In this document: in pieces, positions 15,323 through 22,375 of the stretch | Position numbering within the stretch: position 1 is the stretch's first letter | How the letters are laid out: every line of letters starts with the position of its first letter | From: Thermoplasmata archaeon | GTDB lineage: Archaea; Thermoplasmatota; Thermoplasmata; Lutacidiplasmatales; UBA184 | Direction of reading: 5' to 3' | Assembly (NCBI GenBank): GCA_027315165.1 | Contig: DAHUYN010000017.1 | Location: 1-38,467, forward strand | DNA: 38,467 nt | Program-made: the position numbers and the translations under genes | Notes under the pieces: generated by a model | What the model was told of the DNA's origin: nothing | Databases searched by the model: none | Seen by the model: the letters and a program-made list of their open reading frames with translations, nothing else

Positions 15323-16477
15323 ATGGTAACGAACAATCCGATCCCGGCGAAGGGTGGCAGTCTGATCGGCGCGACGACGATCGTCTGGGAGGACGTCTAC
15401 AAGGGCGGGAACGTCATGTGGCGCGTCCCCCGGAACATCCGCTGGAACGACAACGTCGTCGTCCGGCAGGACGAGACCGCGGTGTTCTACCGGGACGGAA
15501 AGGTCCTCGCCTACCTCGACCGTCCGGACCGGTACGCGCTCACGAGCCTCAACGCCCCGCTCCTGGGCAACCTCGTCAAGGCGCTCAGCGGCGTCCAGCA
15601 GGAGGCGGAGGTCTACTACCTCCAGCGCCGGATCTTCGACGGCAAGTTCGGAAGCTCCGAGCCGTACGTCTTCCGGGACCCCGACTTCGGGCTCGTCAAC
15701 GTCCGCGTCTTCGGCGACTACCGTTGGAAGGTCGCCGCGCCGGACCTGTTCATCAACCAGTTCGTCGGCACCTTCGGAGCGGCGACGACGGCGGACGTCG
15801 AGGCCCGTCTTCGGGACCAGATGGTCCTCCTCGTCTACAACAGCCTCGGCAAGATGAAGGACCAGGGCATGCGCGTCACCGACCTCGCCGCGCAGCTCCA
15901 GACGATCGAGCAGGCCGTCCTCGGCTTCTCGCCCCAGCACTTCGGTCCCCTCGGGGTCGAGGTCCAGCAGCTCCAGGGCCTCTCGGTGAACCTCCCCGAG
16001 GAGGTCCAGAAGGCCGTCGACACGCGCTCGACGATGAGCGTCCTGGGCGTCAACTACCTCCAGTACCAGGCCGGTCAGGCGATGACGACGGCGGCCGCGA
16101 ACACGTCCGGCGGCGCCGGCGCGCTCGCGAGCGCGGGGGTCGGCCTCGGCGCCGGTCTCGGCATCGGCTACGGCATGGCCGGTTCGATGCAGGGCGCCTA
16201 CGGCGGCGGCGGTACCCCGTGCCCGAAGTGCTCGGCGATGGTCCCGGCCGGCACCCGGTTCTGCCCCTCGTGCGGGAACTCGATGGCGCCGCAGGCCGCG
16301 GCGCCCGCGGGAGCTCCGTGCCCGAAGTGCGGGGCCGCGACGACCGCCGGGGCGAAGTTCTGCCCGAGCTGCGGGGCCTCGCTCGCGCCGCCGCCGCCGC
16401 GCAAGTGCCCCAAGTGCCAGGCCGACGTCGTCGGGCCGAGCAAGTTCTGCCCCAACTGCGGGCAGGCGCTCTCGTAG
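15323..16477 (+). CDS. SPFH/Band-7 virion-core-like protein with three zinc ribbons
   Basis: 384 residues. Residues 1-250 match the COG4260 type of SPFH domain (bacterial YdfI/YdjI 'virion core' relatives): GATTIVWED, VVVRQDETAVFYRDGKVLAYL, RYALTSLNAPLLGNL, PYVFRDPDFGLVNVRVFGDYRWKV are the usual blocks in order. Such proteins assemble at membranes into ring or cage scaffolds. A Gly/Ala-rich stretch (265-298) leads into three zinc ribbons at about 300-382: CPKCSAMVPAGTRFCPSCG, CPKCGAATTAGAKFCPSCG and CPKCQADVVGPSKFCPNCG. GGAGGG sits 6-12 nt before the ATG. The frame upstream of 15323 is noise. Bacterial relatives are often near stress or phage-response genes; nothing here proves that role. Confidence 0.85.
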   Translation: MVTNNPIPAKGGSLIGATTIVWEDVYKGGNVMWRVPRNIRWNDNVVVRQDETAVFYRDGKVLAYLDRPDRYALTSLNAPLLGNLVKALSGVQQEAEVYYLQRRIFDGKFGSSEPYVFRDPDFGLVNVRVFGDYRWKVAAPDLFINQFVGTFGAATTADVEARLRDQMVLLVYNSLGKMKDQGMRVTDLAAQLQTIEQAVLGFSPQHFGPLGVEVQQLQGLSVNLPEEVQKAVDTRSTMSVLGVNYLQYQAGQAMTTAAANTSGGAGALASAGVGLGAGLGIGYGMAGSMQGAYGGGGTPCPKCSAMVPAGTRFCPSCGNSMAPQAAAPAGAPCPKCGAATTAGAKFCPSCGASLAPPPPRKCPKCQADVVGPSKFCPNCGQALS

Positions 16478-16503
16478 CGACGGATCGAGGGGGCGAGGGC
16501 CGG

Positions 16504-17526
16504 ATGAACTGCACCCAGTGCGGGGCGGCGCTGCCGCCGAACGCGAAGTTCTGCTACGCCTGCGGCGCGGGCGTCTTCGCCCCGGGCGGCGCGCCGCCGC
16601 CCCCCGGCGCGGGGGTTCCGCCACCGCCGCCGCCGCCCGGCGCGACCTCGACGAGGTCCGGGGCTCCGACGATCGCCCCGGCGGGCGTCGAGTCGCTCAA
16701 GTGCCCCAACTGCGGCGCCCCGATCAAGCCGTCGTTCGGGGACGCCGTCGTCACCTGCGACTACTGCGGCAGCTCGGTCTCGCTCGGCGGCCAGGGCTGG
16801 CGCCAGATCAACAAGCACACGCTCCTCCTCGCGAAGGTCACGAACCGGGACGAGGCGCTGGTCCCCGTCCATCGGTTCCTCGATGCGGGGTTCTTCCACC
16901 GCAAGGAGTTCGAGGAGTCCAAGATCGTCGAGGAGCGGCTCGCCTTCGTGCCGTTCTGGGTCGTCCCGGTGACCGCGACGACGAACTACCAGTACCAGGA
17001 CGTCGCCGTGAGCGTCGGCTCGACGGTCGCGACCGTCGCCGCCGCCGAGCTCCTGGGCAGCGCGCTCGGAGGCGGAGGCAACCGGGGCGGGTTCCTCCCC
17101 ATCCCGATCGTCACCGGGCCGACCGTGAACCCGACGCGCGCCGACTCGTTCTCGAAGACCTACGAGTTCCCCGTCATCGCCGTGAAGGGGATGTCGTCGT
17201 ACCAACCGAAGAACTACTCCTTCAGCCTCGACGACCGTCTCGTCTTCGACAAGAAGTCGATCCCGGGCGGCGCCGTCGTCCTCAACGGGGACCTCACCGA
17301 GGACCTCGCCGGCAACTCGGCCCGCTCGCTCGTGACCCAGCTGCAGGCCGAGGAGGCGCACAAGCGCCACCACATGGTGAGCAACCTGTCGACGAGCGCG
17401 GAGGTCTCCGACGCGGAGCTCCTCCACGTGCCGATCTACTCGTTCCAGCTCGACCACAAGGGCGCGCGACGGACGATCCTCGTCGACGCGCACGCCGGGC
17501 TCGTCATGCCGACGATCCAGGGCTAG
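16504..17526 (+). CDS. Two-zinc-ribbon protein with a large C-terminal domain
   Basis: 340 residues. It begins MNCTQCGAALPPNAKFCYACG, a zinc ribbon like those of its two upstream neighbours, followed by a Pro/Gly linker, then LKCPNCGAPIKPSFGDAVVTCDYCG (about 62-88), a second ribbon. The remaining ~245 residues form a compact alpha/beta domain with a glycine-rich turn (AAELLGSALGGGGNRGG) and PFWVVPVTATTNYQYQDV; I do not recognise it. The ATG at 16504 comes 26 nt after the SPFH stop. It closes the operon and is followed by a convergent VOC gene. The shared ribbon design suggests that the products of this operon act together. Confidence 0.75.
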   Translation: MNCTQCGAALPPNAKFCYACGAGVFAPGGAPPPPGAGVPPPPPPPGATSTRSGAPTIAPAGVESLKCPNCGAPIKPSFGDAVVTCDYCGSSVSLGGQGWRQINKHTLLLAKVTNRDEALVPVHRFLDAGFFHRKEFEESKIVEERLAFVPFWVVPVTATTNYQYQDVAVSVGSTVATVAAAELLGSALGGGGNRGGFLPIPIVTGPTVNPTRADSFSKTYEFPVIAVKGMSSYQPKNYSFSLDDRLVFDKKSIPGGAVVLNGDLTEDLAGNSARSLVTQLQAEEAHKRHHMVSNLSTSAEVSDAELLHVPIYSFQLDHKGARRTILVDAHAGLVMPTIQG

Positions 17527-17559
17527 CGCGGCCGCGGCTCGCGGCCTCGAGACGTCGCG

Positions 17560-17964
17560 CTAGGCCTCGACGGGCCCGAAGAACTCGACCCAGTTCCCGT
17601 CAGGGTCCTTCGTGTAGAGGAGGTTCTCCGAGCCCTCGCGGACCCTGGCGACGGTCGGCAGGCCCAGACGCGCGAGGCGAGCCTCCCACGCGGAGACGCT
17701 CGCGACGCGGAAGCCGAGATGGTCGAACTCGGTCCCGCGCGCGGGCGGCGTGTAGAACCGGCTCCCTCGAGGATAATAGTTGAGCTCGAGACGCTGGGCC
17801 GCCCCGGGGAAGCTCAGGTGGACCCAGGTGCCGCCGTGCTCCATCGTGCCCCGCTTGTGCACGCGGAACCCGAGCTTCCGGTAGAACGCGAGCGAGCGCT
17901 CAAGGTCGCGGACGCGAAGACCGGCGTAGACGAACTCGATCCCTCGGGCGGGCACGGCCGCCAA
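17560..17964 (-). CDS. VOC-family protein (glyoxalase/extradiol dioxygenase fold)
   Basis: 134 residues with two beta-alpha-beta-beta-beta modules: FVYAGLRVRDLERSLAFYRKLGF (11-33) and FDHLGFRVASVSAWEARLARLG (80-101), ending KDPDGNWVEFFGP. The first-module Glu, in RLELNYYP, and the last-strand Glu, in WVEFF, sit where glyoxalase I metal ligands occur, and a His is present in FDHLGF. Members detoxify methylglyoxal or process small metabolites; the substrate is not shown by the sequence. It is convergent with the zinc-ribbon operon, 33 bases after its end. Confidence 0.82.
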   Translation of the reverse strand: MAAVPARGIEFVYAGLRVRDLERSLAFYRKLGFRVHKRGTMEHGGTWVHLSFPGAAQRLELNYYPRGSRFYTPPARGTEFDHLGFRVASVSAWEARLARLGLPTVARVREGSENLLYTKDPDGNWVEFFGPVEA

Positions 17965-17977
17965 GGGCGGCGGCCCC

Positions 17978-18508
17978 TCATGAAGCTGAGGGGGCGGAGG
18001 CCTCCGACGGTCCGGGGGGCCGGGGCCGCTCGCGAGGGCTCGCCGCGGGCGGCGTCGGGCGCGTCCCGGCCGCCCGGTAGGTATAGCGCACGGGGCTCCG
18101 GCGGCGTCGGTGCGTCCAGTACGAGCAGGCCGGGCACCGCTGGCCGAGGACGACGGGTCCTCTATCGAGCGAGCGGTTCAGGATCGGTCGGAGCGGTCCC
18201 GCGCAGACCGGACAGACCGTGGGCGCGGGGAGGTCCGGCCGCTCGGCGAACTCGATGTCGACGCGGACGCCCGGCGTGCCGAGGAGGAGCCGTCGAAGCC
18301 GGGCCGGCGTGAGGCCGGCGGCCGGCTCTTCGAGTCGAAGGCGCTCGCGCACGGCCCGCCAGAGCGCTCCCTGGCTCGTGAGCCGACCCCGCGCCGCCCT
18401 CACGACGGCGAGGGCCGCCTCGCGGACCTCGTCGGGCCCGACGCGCCGGAAGCGGGCGAGCGGCCGTTTCCCGCTACGACGCGCCCGAGCGCCGACCCTC
18501 GCGGGCAC
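17978..18508 (-). CDS. Winged-helix-like protein with zinc ribbon, partner of the AAA+ ATPase
   Basis: 176 residues from a GTG at 18506-18508, inside the last 35 bases of the ATPase gene. Residues about 23-90 are helical with a DNA-binding-like pattern (EVREAALAVVRAARGRLTSQGALWRAVRERL), perhaps a winged helix; residues about 98-128 hold CPVCAGPL...GQRCPACSYWTH, a four-Cys zinc ribbon. The ends are basic. I recognise no named family. The overlap with the upstream ATPase gene shows translational coupling, so the two probably work together, possibly with this one bringing the ATPase to nucleic acid (inference). Confidence 0.65.
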   Translation of the reverse strand: MPARVGARARRSGKRPLARFRRVGPDEVREAALAVVRAARGRLTSQGALWRAVRERLRLEEPAAGLTPARLRRLLLGTPGVRVDIEFAERPDLPAPTVCPVCAGPLRPILNRSLDRGPVVLGQRCPACSYWTHRRRRSPVRYTYRAAGTRPTPPAASPRERPRPPGPSEASAPSAS

Positions 18509-19925
18509 GGACCTCCTCCTCGTAGAAGCGTCGCGCGAACTCCGACTCCGACGTCCCGATCGGGAGCGCCGGCGCGGCGACGTCGCGGAAGTAGGTGAGG
18601 AGCGACGCCGCGGCGGCGAGCTTCACGGCCCTCGACTTGAGCCTCGGGGAGAACTTGGGGTTCGCGGTCTTCGCGAGCGCGGCCTCCGAGACCTCCCGCA
18701 ATCGCGCGTAGAGCTTCGGGTCGAGGCGCACGGGCTTCGAGGGGAACTTCGCGGCGACGAGGGGGTGACGCGTCATGATCGCGTGGACGAGCACGAGGTG
18801 GTCGCGAAGGCGGCCGGCGAGCTTGAAGTCGATGAGGCCGAGCTCGAGCCGTTCCGCGGCCCCCTCGACGGCCCGGAACCGCTCCCGCGTCATCGGGTGG
18901 AACCGGAGCAGCATCCGGTCCTCGAGCGCGCTGAAGTTCGGGTCGGCGATCGTGGTCCAGTAGTCCTCGGCGCCCGCGGTCCGGACGTTGTAGTTCACCG
19001 AGAAGAACGAGCGGAAGGTGTACGGCCCGACGGTGCCGAGGGTCGTCTCCCACTTCACCTCGCGCTGCTCCATCACGAGCTTGAGCGGCTCGACCATCCC
19101 CTTGTAGCGGAACCAGTCGTTGAACTCGGGGACGATGAAGTTGAAGGTGCGGCCCGTGTAGGCGGCCCCGACGCGAAGGAACTGGACGGGCGTGATCCCG
19201 CCACAGTAGCGGTTGCGGCCGGGAAGCCCGTGCGCGGGGACGCCGGTCCTCGGGTTCCCGCGGACGAGGTCGTCGATCGCGAACGTCTTGCCCGTACCGG
19301 GCGGCCCGAACAGGGCGAGGTGGAACCCCGTCGTCCCGGTCGCGCGCCCGGTCGGGGCCAAGAGCGGCACGTCGGCGAGCGCGTACTGCTGGAGGAGGGC
19401 GATCAGCGAGTCCTGGTAGAGCGCCTCCCCGAACAGCTCTTTGAGGTAGGCGGCGAGCGAGCGCACGGAGAGCGTCGCACCGAACGCGACGGTCTCCTCG
19501 AGCCGGTTCCGAAGGACGTCGCGCAGCGCGTCGAGGAACTCGCCGTCCATGCCGCGGATCTCGGCGTGCTCGTCGGGGACGGGCTGCAGCGCCGTCGTCT
19601 CGAGCACGTCGGCGCGCGCGAGCTCGCCGAGCAGGAGCTGGCGTAGCTCGCTCGGGTAGGGCACGTGGTAGGCGCGGTCGCCGCGTCCCTCCGGCAGCTC
19701 GAGGAGCAGGCCGCGCCGCTTGAGGCGCGCGAGGAGTCGAGTCGGGTCCTCGAAGACGCGCTCCTTGAGGAGCCGGCCCCGAAGCTCGGAGAGCCGGAAG
19801 CGGGCCGCCCCGGTCGCGACCCCCCGGACCGTGCGGCGCCGGTCCGCATCGGCGACGACCTCGGCCAAGAGGCGGGCGAGCCCGAACTCGTCGTCACCGA
19901 TCTCGAGGGCGCCGGCTGTGGCCAC
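18474..19925 (-). CDS. AAA+ ATPase, uncharacterised archaeal type, with altered Walker B
   Basis: 483 residues from a GTG at 19923-19925. Residues 1-190 are an N-terminal helical/winged region (RLSELRGRLLKERVFEDPTRLLARLKRRGLLLEL). The ATPase core has Walker A GPPGTGKT (207-214), a Walker B position FIVPEF (263-268) with Pro where the metal-binding Asp usually lies but the catalytic Glu kept, sensor-1 SVNYN (309-313) and EDRMLLRF (335-342) as possible arginine-finger region. The last ~110 residues are helical, like an MCM/MoxR-type lid. This order suggests a MoxR/MCM-like remodelling ATPase rather than a replicative helicase. It overlaps the downstream zinc-ribbon gene. Substrate unknown. Confidence 0.75.
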   Translation of the reverse strand: MATAGALEIGDDEFGLARLLAEVVADADRRRTVRGVATGAARFRLSELRGRLLKERVFEDPTRLLARLKRRGLLLELPEGRGDRAYHVPYPSELRQLLLGELARADVLETTALQPVPDEHAEIRGMDGEFLDALRDVLRNRLEETVAFGATLSVRSLAAYLKELFGEALYQDSLIALLQQYALADVPLLAPTGRATGTTGFHLALFGPPGTGKTFAIDDLVRGNPRTGVPAHGLPGRNRYCGGITPVQFLRVGAAYTGRTFNFIVPEFNDWFRYKGMVEPLKLVMEQREVKWETTLGTVGPYTFRSFFSVNYNVRTAGAEDYWTTIADPNFSALEDRMLLRFHPMTRERFRAVEGAAERLELGLIDFKLAGRLRDHLVLVHAIMTRHPLVAAKFPSKPVRLDPKLYARLREVSEAALAKTANPKFSPRLKSRAVKLAAAASLLTYFRDVAAPALPIGTSESEFARRFYEEEVRAREGRRSGAS

Positions 19926-19996
19926 GATCGGGCTCGGCTAGCGTCGGTCGGCCTATACGGCTTTCCCACCGACGGGGTGCGGGCGCGAGCCAAGCC

Positions 19997-20004
19997 CTAT
20001 CTAC
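19997..20004 (+). promoter_or_regulatory. TATA-like box of the Hjc gene
   Basis: cctatcta lies 21-28 nt before the GTG at 20025 and is the only AT-rich patch between the divergent ATPase gene and Hjc. Confidence 0.4.
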
Positions 20005-20024
20005 TCGGCGGCGGAGTCCCGGCC

Positions 20025-20576
20025 GTGAGCCGAACCTCCTCGGCCTACGAGCGGGAGCTCAAGGAGATCCTGCAGGGCGTCCCGGAGGCGGTGACCCGCT
20101 ACGGGCGCACCCTCGCCCCCACCGAACGGGCCCACGTCGGCCGGATCGTCGACCACCCGTTCCTCGTCGTCCGCGCCGCCGGCTCCCTCGGCTTCGACCT
20201 CGTCGCGCTCCGCAGCGAGTTCTCCTTCCCCCTCGAGGTGAAGGCCTCGGCCTCCGACACGATCCGCTTCTCCGCCGCGAGCGGGCGCGCCGCCGAGCAG
20301 CTCGCCGCGCACCAGCGGGCCGTCGACCGGGTCGGCCTGATCGTCCTCTACGCCTACCGCCGCGTGGGGGTCCGCGGCGAGGACCCGTGGCGGCTGTACG
20401 CCGCGCCGGGGGAGTCACGACCGGGGAGCCTGAGCCTCCTTCGAAGGCGGCTGCCCCCGGTCGATCGCACGCGGGAGGGGAACGGGGTCCTTCGGTGGGC
20501 GAACGGCCTCCCCCTCAGCGAGTTCCTCGAGCTCGTCTTCTTCTTGACCGAGCGGCCGACGGGCGGTCCCGCATGA
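20025..20576 (+). CDS. hjc: Holliday junction resolvase (Hjc type)
   Basis: 183 residues from a GTG at 20025. After MSRTSSAYERELKEILQG, where the family has its first conserved Glu, comes an insert of about 25 residues, then FLVVRAAGSLGFDLVAL and FPLEVKAS, which give the Asp and the Glu-x-Lys of the nuclease active site. SAASGRAAEQLAAHQRAVDRVGLIVLYAYRR follows as in Hjc. It cuts four-way DNA junctions symmetrically during recombination. The protein is longer than a typical ~130-residue Hjc because of the insert and a 50-residue C-terminal extension (VLRWANGLPLSEFLELVFFL). The long open frame upstream is noise. Its stop overlaps the thiolase start (ATGA). Confidence 0.78.
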   Translation: MSRTSSAYERELKEILQGVPEAVTRYGRTLAPTERAHVGRIVDHPFLVVRAAGSLGFDLVALRSEFSFPLEVKASASDTIRFSAASGRAAEQLAAHQRAVDRVGLIVLYAYRRVGVRGEDPWRLYAAPGESRPGSLSLLRRRLPPVDRTREGNGVLRWANGLPLSEFLELVFFLTERPTGGPA

Positions 20577-21709
20577 GCGCGACCGTCGTCGCGTGGGGGA
20601 TCGCCCGCTTCGGGCGTCGGAGCGAGCCCCTCGTCGAGCTCCTCGCGGAGGCGGGGGACCGGGCGCTCGAGGGGATCGGCCGCAAGACGATCGACCACCT
20701 CCTCGTCGGGAACATGGCCGCGGGCGCGCTCACCGGCGAGGAGAACCTCGCCCCGCGCGTCGCCGAGCGGCTCGGTCTCGAGGGGGCCCGCGGGATGCGC
20801 ATCGAGGCGGCGAGCGCGACCGGCGCCGCCGCGTTCCACGCGGGGGTCGCCGCGCTCCTCTCGGGGGGGGCGGAGCGGGTCCTCGTCGTCGCCGGCGAGA
20901 AGATGACGGACCGGCCGACGAGCGAGGTCGCTCGCGTGCTCGCCCATTCGCTCTCGACGAGCGAGCAGGCGGTCGGCGCCACGATGCCGGCGCTCGCCGC
21001 GGTCGTCGCCCAGCGCTACCTCGAGCGCTTCCACCTCGACGAGGCGTCGTTCGACGCCGTGAGCGTGCAGGCGCGCCGCCAGGGGACGTTGAACGAGTTC
21101 GCGCACTTCCGGGCCGCCGTCAGCCCCGAGGAGGTCCGGAAGAGCCGTCCGGTCGCGCTGCCCCTGCGTCTCCTCCACTGCGCGCCCGTGAGCGACGGCG
21201 CCGCCGCGGTCGTCCTCGAGCGGGGCGCGGGCCCCGCGACGGTGCTCGGCCTCGGGCAGGGGTTCGACGCCGTCTCCGTCGTCGACCGGTCGAGCCTCAC
21301 GTCCTTCCGGGCCACGCGCGTCGCCGCCCAGCGGGCCTACGAGACGGCCCGCCTCACGCGCAAGGAGGTCGACTTCGCCGAGCTCCACGACGCCTTCGCG
21401 CCGTTCGCCCTGATCGACCTCGAGGACATCGGCGTCGTCGGCGCTGGCGAGGCGGCGGGCTGGTTCGCCTCGGGGGCGACCCGGCCCGAGGGGCGGTTCC
21501 CGGTCAACGCGTCCGGCGGCCTGCTCGCGCGCGGGCACCCGATCGCCGCGTCGGGGCTCGTCGAGATCGCGGAGGTCGCGCGTCAGCTCCGGGGGGAGGG
21601 TGGGGCCACCCAACTGCCTCGAAGGCCCTCGAGGGGGCTCGCGCTCTCGATCGGCGGGCTCGCCTCGCACAACTTCGTGACGATCCTCGGCGAGAAGGGG
21701 GCGCGGTGA
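20573..21709 (+). CDS. Archaeal thiolase-like acetyl-CoA acyltransferase lacking the usual Cys
   Basis: 378 residues of the archaeal thiolase family that works with a DUF35 protein in acetoacetyl-CoA formation for mevalonate or in acyl-CoA turnover. Conserved features: ARFGRRSEPLVELLAEAG, LLVGNMAAG, VVAGEKMTD, the catalytic-His loops ELHDAFAPF and NASGGLLARGHPIAASG. At the nucleophile position, however, the sequence is IEAASATGAAAF with Ser81, where relatives such as the Pyrococcus enzyme have EAACASG. The codon is AGC, so a single base change would separate it from a Cys codon. Either this is a different acyltransferase, a regulatory paralogue, or Ser does the chemistry. It overlaps the Hjc stop and the DUF35 start by 4 nt each. 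Confidence 0.8.
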   Translation: MSATVVAWGIARFGRRSEPLVELLAEAGDRALEGIGRKTIDHLLVGNMAAGALTGEENLAPRVAERLGLEGARGMRIEAASATGAAAFHAGVAALLSGGAERVLVVAGEKMTDRPTSEVARVLAHSLSTSEQAVGATMPALAAVVAQRYLERFHLDEASFDAVSVQARRQGTLNEFAHFRAAVSPEEVRKSRPVALPLRLLHCAPVSDGAAAVVLERGAGPATVLGLGQGFDAVSVVDRSSLTSFRATRVAAQRAYETARLTRKEVDFAELHDAFAPFALIDLEDIGVVGAGEAAGWFASGATRPEGRFPVNASGGLLARGHPIAASGLVEIAEVARQLRGEGGATQLPRRPSRGLALSIGGLASHNFVTILGEKGAR

Positions 21710-22089
21710 GCGCGACCCCGACGCTCCCGGTCTCGCAGTGCCGGGGCTGTCACTCGCGCTTCCTCCCACGGCCCGGGCCCTGCCCGCGCTGCGGCGGGAC
21801 CGACCTCTTGGCGACGGAGCTGTCCGGCGTCGGAACCGTTCTCGCGGCCGTCGAGCTCCACAACCCCGCCGAGGGGTGGAGCGCCCCCCACCGTCTCGCG
21901 CTCGTCGAGGTGTCGGAGGAGGTCCGGGTGCTCGCGATCGCGAGCGAGGCGCTCCCCCGGATCGGAAGCCGCGTGCTCGTCCTCGTCGACGGTCCGCGCT
22001 ACCGGCTCTCGTCCGGGTCGGGGGAACGCGGGGAGGGGGATCTTCCGGCCGCCGGTCGGTCCCGGCCGCCCTTTGAACCCCCGAGGTGA
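21706..22089 (+). CDS. DUF35 (rubredoxin-like zinc ribbon plus OB-fold) thiolase partner
   Basis: 127 residues from a GTG at 21706 overlapping the thiolase stop. Residues 12-32 form a zinc ribbon, CRGCHSRF...GPCPRCGG, followed by an OB-fold with LSGVGTVLAAVELHNP, HRLALVEVSEEVRVLAIA and GSRVLVLVDGPRYRL. In archaea, DUF35 proteins sit in a complex between thiolase and HMG-CoA synthase and help pass acetoacetyl-CoA; no HMG-CoA synthase gene is adjacent here. The domain is complete by about residue 107. The last ~21 residues are polar and are encoded by DNA that is antisense to the 3' part and intron of tRNA-Ser(GCT). Confidence 0.8.
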   Translation: MSATPTLPVSQCRGCHSRFLPRPGPCPRCGGTDLLATELSGVGTVLAAVELHNPAEGWSAPHRLALVEVSEEVRVLAIASEALPRIGSRVLVLVDGPRYRLSSGSGERGEGDLPAAGRSRPPFEPPR

Positions 22090-22141
22090 AATCACCACAG
22101 GATTAGCAATCCTGCGCCTTACCAGGCTGGGCCATCCCCGC
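22027..22141 (-). tRNA. tRNA-Ser(GCT) with a T-loop intron
   Basis: On the minus strand: acceptor GCGGGGA (22141-22135), TG, D-stem GCC/GGC, anticodon stem CAGGA/TCCTG with loop TTGCTAA (anticodon GCT), variable arm GGTGA/TCACC, T-stem GGGGG (22082-22078), then TTCAAA (22077-22072). A 31-base insert follows. The tRNA resumes at 22040 with T, CCCCC (22039-22035), TCCCCGC (22034-22028), which pairs with the acceptor, and G73 at 22027. CCA is not encoded. Class II arm, G73 and anticodon agree with serine (AGY codons). The 3' part lies antisense to the end of the DUF35 gene. A TATA-like GCTTATGC is 46-53 nt upstream. Confidence 0.9.
22041..22071 (-). other. 31-nt intron in tRNA-Ser(GCT), T-loop position 59/60
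   Basis: The insert begins GGGCGGCCGGG and ends CGGCGGCCGGAAGA; GCCGG and CCGGC can form a hairpin with loop GACCGA. It follows TTCAAA and precedes T60, exactly the position used in tRNA-Ser(CGA). Both introns share the pattern GG-x-GGCCG at the 5' end and CGGCG...CGGAA-R-A at the 3' end, so they are probably related by descent. Confidence 0.8.
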
Positions 22142-22186
22142 ATTCCGACGTCGGCGAAGTTCACCTCTGGCCGGCACCGGTAAGGA

Positions 22187-22194
22187 GCATAAGC
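22187..22194 (-). promoter_or_regulatory. TATA-like box of tRNA-Ser(GCT)
   Basis: The minus strand reads GCTTATGC, 46-53 nt before the mature tRNA 5' end, which would leave a pre-tRNA leader of about 20 nt. A second, stronger TATA-like element at 22258-22265 is farther away. Confidence 0.35.
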
Positions 22195-22338
22195 GCCGAG
22201 GCGACGGTAAGGGTCGGGATCTCGGGCACGAGCGTCGGCCACGAGTCGGAATCCTCGTATAAAAGCGAAACGCCGCGCCGGTCGGTGCCCGCGGCCCCGG
22301 GGCCCGGGCCCAGGAGAGGCCGCCGGCGCGCTCGGGGG

Positions 22339-22346
22339 TTAAGTAG
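22339..22346 (+). promoter_or_regulatory. TATA-like box of the 3-hydroxyacyl-CoA dehydrogenase
   Basis: ggggttaagtag is AT-rich in a GC-rich spacer, 30-37 nt before the ATG at 22376. GCGAGGG lies between the box and the start. Confidence 0.4.
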
Positions 22347-22375
22347 CCACGAGGCCGTCCTCGCGAGGGCGCGCG

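Noticed and set aside
15418-16503. Fusion of the last zinc-ribbon gene to an upstream extension
   Set aside because: The extension is an alternative frame of the SPFH gene; the ATG at 16504 opens directly into a zinc ribbon like those of the neighbours.
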